Of a DNA stretch of 12,660 bases, positions 1 to 8,100 are shown in pieces. The stretch lies in contig CALIRN010000039.1 of NCBI GenBank assembly GCA_938042265.1, positions 1 through 12,660 on the forward strand, read 5' to 3'. The notes under the pieces were generated by a model that saw nothing but the letters and a program-made list of their open reading frames with translations, searched no databases and was not told where the DNA came from. Position numbers and translations under genes: made by a program. This DNA is from an uncultured Eubacteriaceae bacterium (GTDB lineage Bacteria; Bacillota; Clostridia; Lachnospirales; CAG-274). The stretch's first letter is position 1. Every line of letters begins with the position of its first letter.

Positions 1-1
1 T

Positions 2-388
2 GAACACTCAGTTTCTCAGATGAGGGTTATGGGCTGTGCCCTGAAAAATGCTGAAATTGATGAGGACTACGGTATTGCCTATTCCGCTGTTACCAAGGCG
101 GAGCTTGACCTTTGCGGCGCTAAAAACGGAGATACTGACGGTGTGGCTGAATATCTGCTTAACATACGGGGCATTAATGTTGCAGCTCTTCTTACGGAGA
201 GAGAGGAGGACAGGGTAAAAATAAGTCTTCGCTCTAAAAAGTACAATGTAAATAAGGTAGCGGCCTTTTTCGGCGGTGGCGGACATATTCTGGCGGCAGG
301 AGCTTCCTGCAATAAGCCGCTTAATGAAACCATTTGTGCCCTTATTGACAAAATTAAGGAAGAAATAACCAATGAAAAACAGCAATAA
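2..388 (+). CDS. nrnA: DHH/DHHA1 nanoRNase and pAp phosphatase, C-terminal part (partial)
   Basis: The 5' end is missing. The open frame enters from the window edge and gives 128 residues before the stop. Seen: a DHHA1 domain ending in the glycine-rich motif GGGGHILAAGAS at about visible residues 91-102, preceded by the strand VKISLRS typical of the substrate-binding lobe. Known of the family: NrnA-type enzymes hydrolyse short oligoribonucleotides (2-5 nt) and 3'-phosphoadenosine 5'-phosphate in the cytoplasm. The catalytic DHH metal-binding half lies upstream and cannot be checked here. The 3' end overlaps truB by 17 bases, so the two are probably co-transcribed and translationally coupled. 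The order nrnA-truB-ribF is common in Firmicutes, often after nusA-infB-rbfA, and supports the call. A RecJ-like DHHA1 protein of another subfamily is the only alternative. Confidence 0.88.
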   Translation, partial: EHSVSQMRVMGCALKNAEIDEDYGIAYSAVTKAELDLCGAKNGDTDGVAEYLLNIRGINVAALLTEREEDRVKISLRSKKYNVNKVAAFFGGGGHILAAGASCNKPLNETICALIDKIKEEITNEKQQ

Positions 389-1277
389 TAATATTTCCGG
401 TATTATTAATATTTATAAAGAAAAGGGCTATACCTCTCACGATGTGGTAAATATAGTCAGAAAGACTTTGGACAGGGTTAAAACAGGGCATACGGGTACT
501 CTTGACCCTGAGGCGGAGGGAGTTTTGCCTGTGTGTATAGGTAAAGCAACTAAGCTTGCGGACTATGTTGCTGCTTCTGTCAAGCAGTATAAGGCGGAAA
601 TGACACTGGGTATTACAACTGCTACAGAGGACCATACCGGCGAGATAATAGAGCAGAAAGAGGTAAATGTTACCCTTGAGGATATAAAAAAGGCAGCAGA
701 GAGCTTTGTGGGTGAATATTATCAGAAGCCGCCTATGTATTCTGCCGTAAAGGTAAGAGGTAAAAGGCTTTATGAGCTTGCCCGTGAGGGGATTGAGGTT
801 GAAAGAAAAAAAAGACTTATTCATATATATAATATAGAAGATATAAAGCTTTTGGAGGGTAATAGGGTTGAAATGCTTGTTACCTGCTCCAAGGGTACAT
901 ACATACGCACACTCTGCAAGGATATTGGAGAAAAACTGGGTTGCGGCGGTCATATGTCCGCGCTTGTACGATGTGCAAGCGGCAGATTTACCCTTGAAAA
1001 CAGCTTTAAATTGGAGCAATTTAAAAAACTTGTAAGTGAGGGCAGGCTTAATGAAGTACTGTTGCTGCCCCAGGAGGCACTTGACGGTTATAAACGTATT
1101 AATGTTTCCTCAGCTGCCAAAAAGTATCTTGACAATGGTAATAAAATAAGCTTAAATTACTGTGAACCAATGCCTGCCCAGGGGGAAAAGGTTGTTGTAT
1201 TTGATGAAACTAATGAAATAGTGGGGGTATATCAGGCTACAGGTGATTGTATCAGACCTGTAACCATGTTAAGGTGA
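372..1277 (+). CDS. truB: tRNA pseudouridine(55) synthase TruB
   Basis: This enzyme isomerises U55 in the T-loop of most tRNAs to pseudouridine in the cytoplasm. Seen: 301 residues, a normal length for the family. The catalytic motif GHTGTLDPEAEGVLP lies at residues 39-53 with Asp45 as the expected nucleophile. The motif QKPPMYSAVKVRGKRLYELA is at about 118-137, and CSKGTYIRTLCKDIG marks the later substrate-binding motif. The last roughly 70 residues (from about 230) look like the C-terminal PUA-like domain. The ATG at 372 is favoured by AAGGAAG at 356-362, nine bases upstream, even though it lies inside the end of nrnA. ribF follows after six bases. Nothing looks truncated or out of place. 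Confidence 0.96.
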   Translation: MKNSNNNISGIINIYKEKGYTSHDVVNIVRKTLDRVKTGHTGTLDPEAEGVLPVCIGKATKLADYVAASVKQYKAEMTLGITTATEDHTGEIIEQKEVNVTLEDIKKAAESFVGEYYQKPPMYSAVKVRGKRLYELAREGIEVERKKRLIHIYNIEDIKLLEGNRVEMLVTCSKGTYIRTLCKDIGEKLGCGGHMSALVRCASGRFTLENSFKLEQFKKLVSEGRLNEVLLLPQEALDGYKRINVSSAAKKYLDNGNKISLNYCEPMPAQGEKVVVFDETNEIVGVYQATGDCIRPVTMLR

Positions 1278-1283
1278 AATAAG

Positions 1284-2240
1284 ATGATTGTTTACGAAAC
1301 TACCGATTTTAAAATTAAAGAGCCTACTGCTGTGACCTTAGGCAATTTTGACGGTATCCATCTTGGACATCAAAAGCTTATAAGCACAGTTAAGGAGTAT
1401 GCAAAAAGGGATAATTTAAAAAGTGTTGTATTTTCTTTTTATCCGCATCCTGTTACTGTATTTAAAACAAAGGATAATTTCAGTACAATGCTGGATACAA
1501 GGGAGAAAAAGTTTGTACTTAATAACATGGGGGTAGATGTACTGGTGCAGTATCCTTTTACGTTGGACTTTGCAACTCTTTCACCAAGGGAATTTTTTGA
1601 TATGCTTGTGGAAAAGACAAACTGCAGAGTTCTTGTGGTTGGTGAAAACTACTTTTTCGGCAAGGATAAGGCAGGAAATTACCGTACTCTTAAGGAGTTC
1701 GGTAAAGAGAAGGGGATACTTGTTATTGCAATTCCGCCCATTGAGGTTGGAGGAGAGCGTGTAAGCAGCAGCAGGGTAAGAGGGCTTATAAGAAATGCTA
1801 ATATGTCAGAAGTTATAAAGCTGCTTAATAAGCCCTATTTTGTAACAGGCAGAGTTGCAGACGGAGAAAAGAGAGGAAGGTCAATGGATTTTCCCACTAT
1901 TAACGTAATTACATCTAAGGAAAAGCTTTTACCTCCAAACGGAGTTTATCTTACCAGAGTGGCATTTGACGGTAAGCTTTATACAAGTATGACAAATGTA
2001 GGTGTGTGTCCTACCTTTGACGGTCATGAACGACGTGTTGAAACACATATTTTTGATTTTGATGAGGTAATTTATGGTGCTGACGTTATGATTTGCTTTT
2101 ATAAGTGGCTGAGAGAGGAAAGGGGCTTTTCGTCTGTACGGGAACTTAAGACTCAGCTTGAAAAGGATAAAAGGCTTGCAATGGAGCTTAGTTCCGGCAT
2201 AAAGGATATAGAATACAGCTTTAAGGCTAATATTTATTAA
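1284..2240 (+). CDS. ribF: Bifunctional riboflavin kinase / FAD synthetase
   Basis: The protein makes FMN from riboflavin and ATP, then FAD from FMN and ATP, in the cytoplasm. Seen: 318 residues with two domains. The N-terminal nucleotidyltransferase part shows VTLGNFDGIHLGH (residues 17-29, the HxGH-type ATP site), FSFYPHP (50-56) and GENYFFGKDKAGN (120-132), then SSSRVRGLI (161-169). The C-terminal riboflavin kinase part starts near 185 and shows GRSMDFPTIN (198-207), the Mg/ATP loop, then PPNGVY and VETHIFDFD, whose Glu253 is the expected catalytic base. The usual kinase motif is close to GxxLGFPTxN; here the glycine before FPT is Asp202. AAGGTG at 1271-1276 serves the ATG with a seven-base gap. 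The gene ends the first transcription unit, directly before a hairpin and T run. Confidence 0.95.
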   Translation: MIVYETTDFKIKEPTAVTLGNFDGIHLGHQKLISTVKEYAKRDNLKSVVFSFYPHPVTVFKTKDNFSTMLDTREKKFVLNNMGVDVLVQYPFTLDFATLSPREFFDMLVEKTNCRVLVVGENYFFGKDKAGNYRTLKEFGKEKGILVIAIPPIEVGGERVSSSRVRGLIRNANMSEVIKLLNKPYFVTGRVADGEKRGRSMDFPTINVITSKEKLLPPNGVYLTRVAFDGKLYTSMTNVGVCPTFDGHERRVETHIFDFDEVIYGADVMICFYKWLREERGFSSVRELKTQLEKDKRLAMELSSGIKDIEYSFKANIY

Positions 2241-2242
2241 TT

Positions 2243-2270
2243 GGGTGCGTCTTTTATGGCGCCCCTTTTT
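2243..2270 (+). terminator. Rho-independent terminator after ribF
   Basis: GGGTGC (2243-2248) can pair with GCGCCC (2259-2264), with one G-T pair, across a 10-base loop. One C and then five T residues (2266-2270) follow. It starts three bases after the ribF stop, the expected place for an intrinsic terminator closing nrnA-truB-ribF. The stem is short but GC-rich. Confidence 0.75.
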
Positions 2271-2286
2271 GTATATAAAATTTTGG

Positions 2287-2315
2287 TTGCCAATACGGCA
2301 AATATGTTTTATTAT
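2287..2315 (+). promoter_or_regulatory. Sigma-A-type promoter, distal (P1)
   Basis: TTGCCA (2287-2292) and TATTAT (2310-2315) are separated by 17 bases; each box differs from consensus at one position. Transcription would start near 2322, giving a leader of about 135 bases before yihY. The -35 region overlaps two small inverted repeats, TTGG-TTG-CCAA (2283-2293) and TTGCC-AATAC-GGCAA (2287-2301), which could be an operator; this is inference only. Confidence 0.5.
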
Positions 2316-2350
2316 AGTAATGAGTGTTTATACTTTAGGAGTAAGGCATA

Positions 2351-2368
2351 CATGGTACGGGTCTGTTA
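2351..2368 (+). other. Five-codon mini-ORF with ribosome binding site in the yihY leader
   Basis: TAGGAG (2336-2341) precedes an ATG at 2351 that opens a frame of five codons (Met-Val-Arg-Val-Cys) ending in TAA at 2366-2368. It lies between promoters P1 and P2. It is followed by short complementary segments, GTCT (2361-2364), AGAC (2371-2374) and GTCT (2380-2383), that could pair in two exclusive ways. It may be a leader peptide, or chance in an AT-rich spacer. No amino-acid run suggesting attenuation is present. Confidence 0.2.
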
Positions 2369-2420
2369 AAAGACGAGATGTCTGATTAATAAATTTATGG
2401 TTTATATTATATAATAATTT

Positions 2421-2429
2421 TGGTATAAT
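2421..2429 (+). promoter_or_regulatory. Extended -10 promoter, proximal (P2), before yihY
   Basis: TGGTATAAT (2421-2429) is a perfect TATAAT with a TGn extension. A weak -35 (TTTATA, 2401-2406) sits 17 bases upstream. Transcription would begin near 2436, leaving a short leader before the ribosome binding site at 2442-2448. This is the likely main promoter of the long downstream operon. Confidence 0.65.
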
Positions 2430-2457
2430 TATTTTTATGGCAAGGAAGTGAAGCGGT

Positions 2458-3306
2458 TTGATAAGGTCTTTTTTTATAAGGGTGATTATCTTTATACATG
2501 AGGTATATACAAGAATGAAGCATAACGAGCTTGTGGATATGGCAAATGCTTTAAGCTTTAAGCTGATACTTTCCGTATTTCCATTTATAATATTTCTTAT
2601 GTCCTGTATAGCGTTTTTAAACCTTGATATAAGGAGCTTTGTACCTGCCTTTGGAAATGAAGTGCCGAGTATGGTAAAGGATATAATTTCGGTATTTATC
2701 TCAGAGGTGGTGGATACAAGGCGTGTCAGCCTGCTTTCCTCATCGCTTTTGGTCAGTCTGTTCAGTGCCTCCTCGGGCTTGTATACTCTTATGAAGGGGC
2801 TTAACCGAGCCTATGGAGCAAGCGAAAGGCGGGGCTACTTTGCTCAGAGATTTATTAGCCTTTTACTGGTTATTATTTTTACTGCGCTTATTATTTTATC
2901 CCTTTATGTATGTATTTTCAGTGATAAGATAAATGAATTGGTTTTTGGAATGTCATTGGAGATGCCTGTGGTTGTGGTGAATTTAAGGAGCTATCTGCTT
3001 ATGGCGGCACTTATATTTGTGATGATTATACTTATGTATATGTTGGCACTTGTTGAAAGACCGAGGATAAGACAGCTTATGCCGGGTACTTTGTTTACAA
3101 TGGGCGGCTGGCTGTTGCTTTCAAAAGTATTTAATATTTATATAAACAATTTTTCAAGATACTCTACCGTATATGGCAGTATCGGAGCAATATTCGTGTT
3201 TGCTCTGTGGCTTAATCTGCTGTCCTATGATATTTTAATTGGAGGACAGATTAATGCCGTTATTTATGATAAACAGTGGATTAGGGAGGTGCTGATGAAT
3301 GAATGA
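2458..3306 (+). CDS. YihY/virulence factor BrkB family membrane protein
   Basis: An integral inner-membrane protein of unknown molecular function. The family was once annotated as RNase BN, an assignment now known to be wrong. Seen: 282 residues with six hydrophobic segments at about 33-55, 92-112, 132-154, 178-198, 206-226 and 240-264. The family signature near the end, YGSIGAIFVFALWLNLLSYD (239-258), is followed by a GGQINA motif. The first segment region ALSFKLILSVFPFIIFL is also typical. The start chosen is the TTG at 2458 because AAGGAAG (2442-2448) lies about nine bases upstream; the ATG at 2518 (residue 20) would lack a comparable site and cut off the N-terminal helix. The gene overlaps the next by eight bases. 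It is the first gene of the long operon. Confidence 0.87.
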   Translation: MIRSFFIRVIIFIHEVYTRMKHNELVDMANALSFKLILSVFPFIIFLMSCIAFLNLDIRSFVPAFGNEVPSMVKDIISVFISEVVDTRRVSLLSSSLLVSLFSASSGLYTLMKGLNRAYGASERRGYFAQRFISLLLVIIFTALIILSLYVCIFSDKINELVFGMSLEMPVVVVNLRSYLLMAALIFVMIILMYMLALVERPRIRQLMPGTLFTMGGWLLLSKVFNIYINNFSRYSTVYGSIGAIFVFALWLNLLSYDILIGGQINAVIYDKQWIREVLMNE

Positions 3307-4282
3307 AAGTAATGAGGCAGTTAAAAGCTTTTTAAGTGACTTTAATGCTGTTGAGGCTGAAACCGCTAAGGCAATAATAGGGCAGAAGGAGCTTGTAAGA
3401 ATGGTGCTTATAGGCATAATAGCAGGAGGCAACGTGCTGCTTGAGGGCTTGCCGGGGCTTGGTAAAACTCAGCTTGTAAAAACCCTTGGCAGGGTTATGG
3501 ATATGCAGTTTTCAAGAATACAGTTTACACCTGACCTTATGCCTACGGACATAACGGGTACGGATATTTTTCTTAAGGAGGATGAGGGCAGAGGTCATTT
3601 CGAATTTCAGAAGGGACCTGTGTTCACCAATATACTCCTTGCAGATGAGATTAACAGGGCTACGCCCAAAACACAGAGTGCCCTCCTTGAAGCCATGCAG
3701 GAAAAGCATATTACTGCCGGCAGAAATACGTATAAGATGCCAAGTCCATTTTTTGTGCTTGCAACTCAAAATCCTATTGAAACAGAAGGTACTTACCCCT
3801 TGCCTGAGGCTCAGCTTGACCGCTTTATGTTTAAGCTTAAGGTGGGCTTTCCAAGCGTGGCAGAGCTTAAGCAGATTGTAAACCTTACAACAACTGGGGA
3901 TATGTCCGGGCCTATTGCTGTTATAAACGGTCAGCGCATTCTGGAAATGAAAAGCCTTGCCGAAAAGGTGCCCGTTGCCGATGCGGTAGCTGATTATGCA
4001 ATGAATTTAATAGTAAAAACCCATCCTGAGCTTCAGGAGGGGGCAGAAGCGGCAAAGAAGTATGTTGCATGCGGTGTGGGTCCCAGAGGAGCACAGGCAA
4101 TAATAACCGCTGCAAGGATTAATGCTCTCCTTGAGGGCCGTTATAATGTGGCTTATGACGATATAAACAAAATGGCAATGCCTGTATTAAGGCACAGACT
4201 GATATTGAATTTTGATGCGGTAAGTGACGGAATAGACAGCGATGGTGTTATTGTAAAAATTCTGGAGGAAATTAAAAAATGA
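3299..4282 (+). CDS. MoxR-family AAA+ ATPase
   Basis: A cytoplasmic AAA+ ATPase of the MoxR group, thought to act as a chaperone-like factor that remodels or activates partner complexes, usually with vWA-domain proteins. Seen: 327 residues with Walker A GLPGLGKTQ (50-58), Walker B LLADEINRA (113-121), sensor 1 ATQNP (155-159), the arginine-finger motif LPEAQLDRF (168-176) and a sensor 2 arginine in GVGPRGAQA (about R263). All catalytic residues are present, so it should be an active ATPase. GGGAGGT (3284-3290) sits eight bases before the ATG. Its stop overlaps the start of the DUF58 gene as ATGA, the usual tight moxR-DUF58 pairing. The physiological substrate cannot be told from sequence. Confidence 0.94.
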   Translation: MNESNEAVKSFLSDFNAVEAETAKAIIGQKELVRMVLIGIIAGGNVLLEGLPGLGKTQLVKTLGRVMDMQFSRIQFTPDLMPTDITGTDIFLKEDEGRGHFEFQKGPVFTNILLADEINRATPKTQSALLEAMQEKHITAGRNTYKMPSPFFVLATQNPIETEGTYPLPEAQLDRFMFKLKVGFPSVAELKQIVNLTTTGDMSGPIAVINGQRILEMKSLAEKVPVADAVADYAMNLIVKTHPELQEGAEAAKKYVACGVGPRGAQAIITAARINALLEGRYNVAYDDINKMAMPVLRHRLILNFDAVSDGIDSDGVIVKILEEIKK

Positions 4283-5121
4283 GAGTTTCCGAGGGATTTA
4301 ACAGGGAGCTGACGGAAAGGCTGGACAGGCTTAGGTTAAGGTTTACAAAGCAGGTGAGTGGTGTCAGTGGAGGTGTAAGACGTTCAAGTGAGAAGGGCAG
4401 CTCCAATGAGTTTTCCGATTTCAGAAGCTATACGTACGGTGATAGTTTGCGTTATGTGGACTGGAACAGCTATGCAAGGCTTGGCAGGCTTTTTGTTAAG
4501 CTGTATATGGAGGAAAAGCAGACAGAGGTCAGTATAATGGCAGACTGCTCCGCATCAATGGACTTTAAAGAGAAAGGCTATGTCAGCGGTTTGCTAGCGG
4601 CAGCTCTTTGCTATGCGGCAATAGGCGGAGGTGACAGGGTAAAGCTTTATATGGGTGGGGATATGCTTTCCGTTACATCAAAGGCTGAATTAAGCAAACT
4701 GCTTAGGTTTATTGACAATGCCGCATATAAGGACAGCTTTGATATTGTAACGGCGGTAAAAAATATGCATCTTAACCAAAAGGGCAGGCTTATGCTTATT
4801 TCGGATTTTATGTTCCCATCTGAGGAGTTGGAGAATGCTGTTAAGTACCTTATATATAAAAAACAGGAGCTGTCGTTGATTATGCTTACCTGCGCAGAGG
4901 AAAATTCGCCCTCTGTTACGGGTGAATTAACCTTGAATGATTCGGAAACGGATGAAAAAATCAATTTGGAAATTAATGATGATATAATTAATGCCTATAA
5001 AAACGCCCTTAAAACTCATAAGGGAAAAATATCCAATATTTGCAGAAAGTACGGTGCGGAATTTACCGACATAAGAGCAGAGGATAATTTTGTGGCGATA
5101 ATAGGAAAAATTTTGTGTTAG
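4279..5121 (+). CDS. DUF58 domain protein with vWA-like fold, short soluble form
   Basis: DUF58 proteins are usual partners of MoxR ATPases; their exact role is unknown. Seen: 280 residues with no convincing membrane segment, so it is probably cytoplasmic. The DUF58 signature spans about residues 49-65: RSYTYGDSLRYVDWNSYAR. A MIDAS-like metal site, DCSAS (89-93), follows and fits a von Willebrand A fold. Longer DUF58 proteins have N-terminal membrane helices; this one belongs to the shorter group. The start ATG overlaps the moxR stop by four bases, so the pair should be made in matched amounts. The stop codon is embedded in the AGGAGG used by the next gene, tying this pair to the J-like/HscC pair downstream. 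Confidence 0.9.
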   Translation: MRVSEGFNRELTERLDRLRLRFTKQVSGVSGGVRRSSEKGSSNEFSDFRSYTYGDSLRYVDWNSYARLGRLFVKLYMEEKQTEVSIMADCSASMDFKEKGYVSGLLAAALCYAAIGGGDRVKLYMGGDMLSVTSKAELSKLLRFIDNAAYKDSFDIVTAVKNMHLNQKGRLMLISDFMFPSEELENAVKYLIYKKQELSLIMLTCAEENSPSVTGELTLNDSETDEKINLEINDDIINAYKNALKTHKGKISNICRKYGAEFTDIRAEDNFVAIIGKILC

Positions 5122-5125
5122 GAGG
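5120..5125 (+). promoter_or_regulatory. Consensus ribosome binding site for the J-like TPR gene
   Basis: A perfect AGGAGG shares its first two bases with the TAG stop of the DUF58 gene and lies five bases before the ATG at 5131. It supports that start and suggests that ribosomes ending on the DUF58 gene can re-initiate. Confidence 0.8.
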
Positions 5126-5130
5126 ATAAT

Positions 5131-8100
5131 ATGAATAGGGGAGAAATATTTTCGGTACTGCAAATTCAGGAAACAAAGGATAAGGAGCTTATAAGGACAG
5201 CTTATATGAAAAAGCTGTCCGTTACAAACCCAGAGGATAATCCCGAAGGCTTTAAACTTTTGAGAGAGGCTTATGAGGAGGCTATGCGTCTTGCGGAGCA
5301 GACAGAGGATAATTCCCCTGTAGGCTTATGGATAAAATCCGTAAAGGAAACCTATGACAGCTTTGAGGCAAGGCTTGATAAGTGGACATGGGAGGAGCTT
5401 TTTGAGGACGAGGTGTGTACAGATGCGGGCACATACGAGGATGCAAGGAATGCGCTTCTCAGATTTATTATGGACAATACATATCTGCCTCAGTTTGTCT
5501 TTGATATGCTTTATGAGGTCTTTAAGATTAAAGAGGACTATGAGGAGCTTTGTGAAGGCTTTCCAAGAGGATTTATGGACTTTGTGTTAAGAGGTGGCAA
5601 TGGCATAAGGGTTGAGCTTATTAAAGCCGAAAACGGTCAGGATGCCGATACTGCCTGCAATATGTGGTTTGAATACAGAACTGCCTGCACCGAGAATAAC
5701 GACGATAAGAAGTATGAGCTTGTAAGAAAATATGAAACCATGCCTGTCAAAATGCCGTATTTTATGTCAGATATAGCCCTTTTGTATGCAAATGACGGAA
5801 AGACGGAGCAATCCCTGAAAATTCTTGATGAAATTTCACCTGTTATCGGCGTGGACGGTTATATTTCCGCTTCCTGCGCTGCAGCTTATATGAAGCTGGG
5901 TAATGTACAAAGAGCTATGGAAATTTGTGACATTGTAGAGGAAAAATTTCCAGGTAATATACAGGTAAGAATTATAAGGGCAGATGCACTTGATCAGGAG
6001 TGTAAATATTCGGAGGCTAAAAAGCTGTATGAGGATATATATGGTGATACAAATAATCCTACAGTATTTGACAAGCTTCAGGCAGTAAATAAAAAGCTTA
6101 TAGATAAGCTTAAGGCAGCAGATACCGCAGAGGATAAGTTGGAGCTTGGCTGGTGCTATTATCAGAATGAGCAGAATGAGGAGCTTATGGAGCTTATGGA
6201 CAGCTTTAAGCCTGAGGAAGAAAAGGATTTTGCAATGTACTATAACCTCCGTAGCCGTGCCCTTTTAAATGCCGAAAGATATACCGAGGCTGATGAATGT
6301 ATAACCAAATGGCGTAAGGCGCTTGATAATCAGGTTACGGACAATGAAAAGGACGAAAACGACAGAAAAAGACGTATTGTGCTTTCTGCATTTTTTGCTG
6401 CACGCTGCTTAAGAATTATGGCAGATAATAATAACGATGAGGCGTTGCGCTTAAAGGCTCTTGAAAAATCAGCGGAAACAACGGTATGTGAGGAAAAGCA
6501 GGTGCTTTTGCAGCTTTGGCTTGAAAGGGTTTCAATACTCAAGGATCTTAGACATCTTGATGATGCCATAAATCTGTGCAATGATATAATTGAAAAGGAC
6601 AGCGGCTGTTTCCCTGCATATATAATAAGGCAGGAGTGTAATTTTGAGCTTAAAAATGCAGGTGCAGTTCTTGATGACTATCATAATGTAATGGAAATGG
6701 TGCCAAATCTGGAATATGGTTTGCCCTACGCTCTTGCGGCGCACGTATTTGTTATATATGACAGGTATGACAATGCCTTTGATATAATAAAGCGTGCTGA
6801 TGATAATAATGTCAAAAGTGATTACCTTGACTATGTAAGGGCAAGTGCCTTAAGGTATACGGCAAACAGTAATTCCGATACGCAAAAGGCAATGGATATA
6901 CTTTTGCCAATAGCTGAAAAGAAAGAAAATGAACGTATAGATTTTAACCGTAAAAGAAGTATTGACCTTTTTGAGGAAATCTGCTTCGGATATATGGATT
7001 TGGAACAGTGGGACGAGGCAATAGAGGCGGTTGACAAGGCTATTGCCTTGCAGCCGGATAATGTTGAACGCTATAGAATTAAGCTAGATATTTACAAAAA
7101 AAGTGACAATACGGCTGCCCTTAATAAGTGCATAACGGATATTAAGCACAAATTCGGCAAAAATCCGTTTGTTTATTATGAGCAGGCCAAGCTTTTGGAG
7201 GATAATAACCGCACAAAGGCAATAAGTCTTTATAAACAGGTGCTTAAGCTTGATGAGGGCTATAAGGATACAAATTCAAGGCTGAGAGAGATGTATCAGA
7301 GGAATTATCTTGATAAATTTGACGATACTTCTTTTAAGAATGCTATGGAGTATGCAAATAAAACAGTAGAGCTTTATCCTTATGCAAAGCAGTACCTTGA
7401 AAGAGGTATACTCTATATGAATGCAGGGTTTGCGTCAGAGGCAGAGGCTGATTTTATGAAGTCTGTTGAATTGGATGATGAATATATACTTGCGTTTGAA
7501 TGGCTTGGTGATGCCCTGAGAATTCAAGGAAAGCATGATAGCGCCCTTAAGTATTATGAGGAGGGCTACAGGCTTGCAAAGGGCAACGGTAATTATTATC
7601 CGCCAAAGGATTATGCCCTTGGCTGTGACGGTGCTATGGAATATGATAGAGCAGTGGAAATACTGCTTGAAATGACGCGGGACTATCCTAAAGAAAAATT
7701 TGTATGGATAACACTGGGAAATATTTATAAAAAAATGCATGAGTATGATAAGGCTTATGATGCTTTTATGCATTACAGAAATGAATATGAGCTTAGTCAA
7801 AATCAACGCGCCTCTGTTGATATGGATCTTATTGAGCTTATGCTGCTTATGAAAGATAAGAAAAATGAAGCCTTTAATCTGCTTACGCAAACTGTTAATG
7901 AATATCCCAAGCTGCCGGAGGCTTATGTAAATATGGCGGAGTATTACTGCTATTATGTAGGCGATAAAAAGCTTACATATAAGTTTATCAATAAGGCTAT
8001 AGAGCTTGCAAAAACGCAAAATAACCGTTATGAACACAATCGTGCATGGCGAATGCGTAACGAATATTCGTTTATATTGGGTGATTTTGCTAAAATAAAG

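Noticed and set aside
384..407. AATAATA / TATTATT inverted repeat at the truB start
   Set aside because: Only A-T pairs with a 10-base loop, in codons for Asn and Ile; a weak structure expected in AT-rich coding sequence.
354..1019. Long open frame on the - strand (221 codons) opposite truB
   Set aside because: It is fully antisense to a clear truB, gives no recognisable domain, and has no ribosome binding site or promoter of note.
1129..1157. Perfect TTGACA (1129-1134) with TTAAAT 17 bases later inside truB
   Set aside because: The -10 box matches only four of six bases and lies in coding sequence; a start for ribF here is possible but not supported by anything else.
7435..8037. Open frame on the - strand (200 codons) opposite the J-like TPR gene
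   Set aside because: Hydrophobic, low-complexity translation typical of the antisense of an acidic helical repeat gene; no supporting signals.
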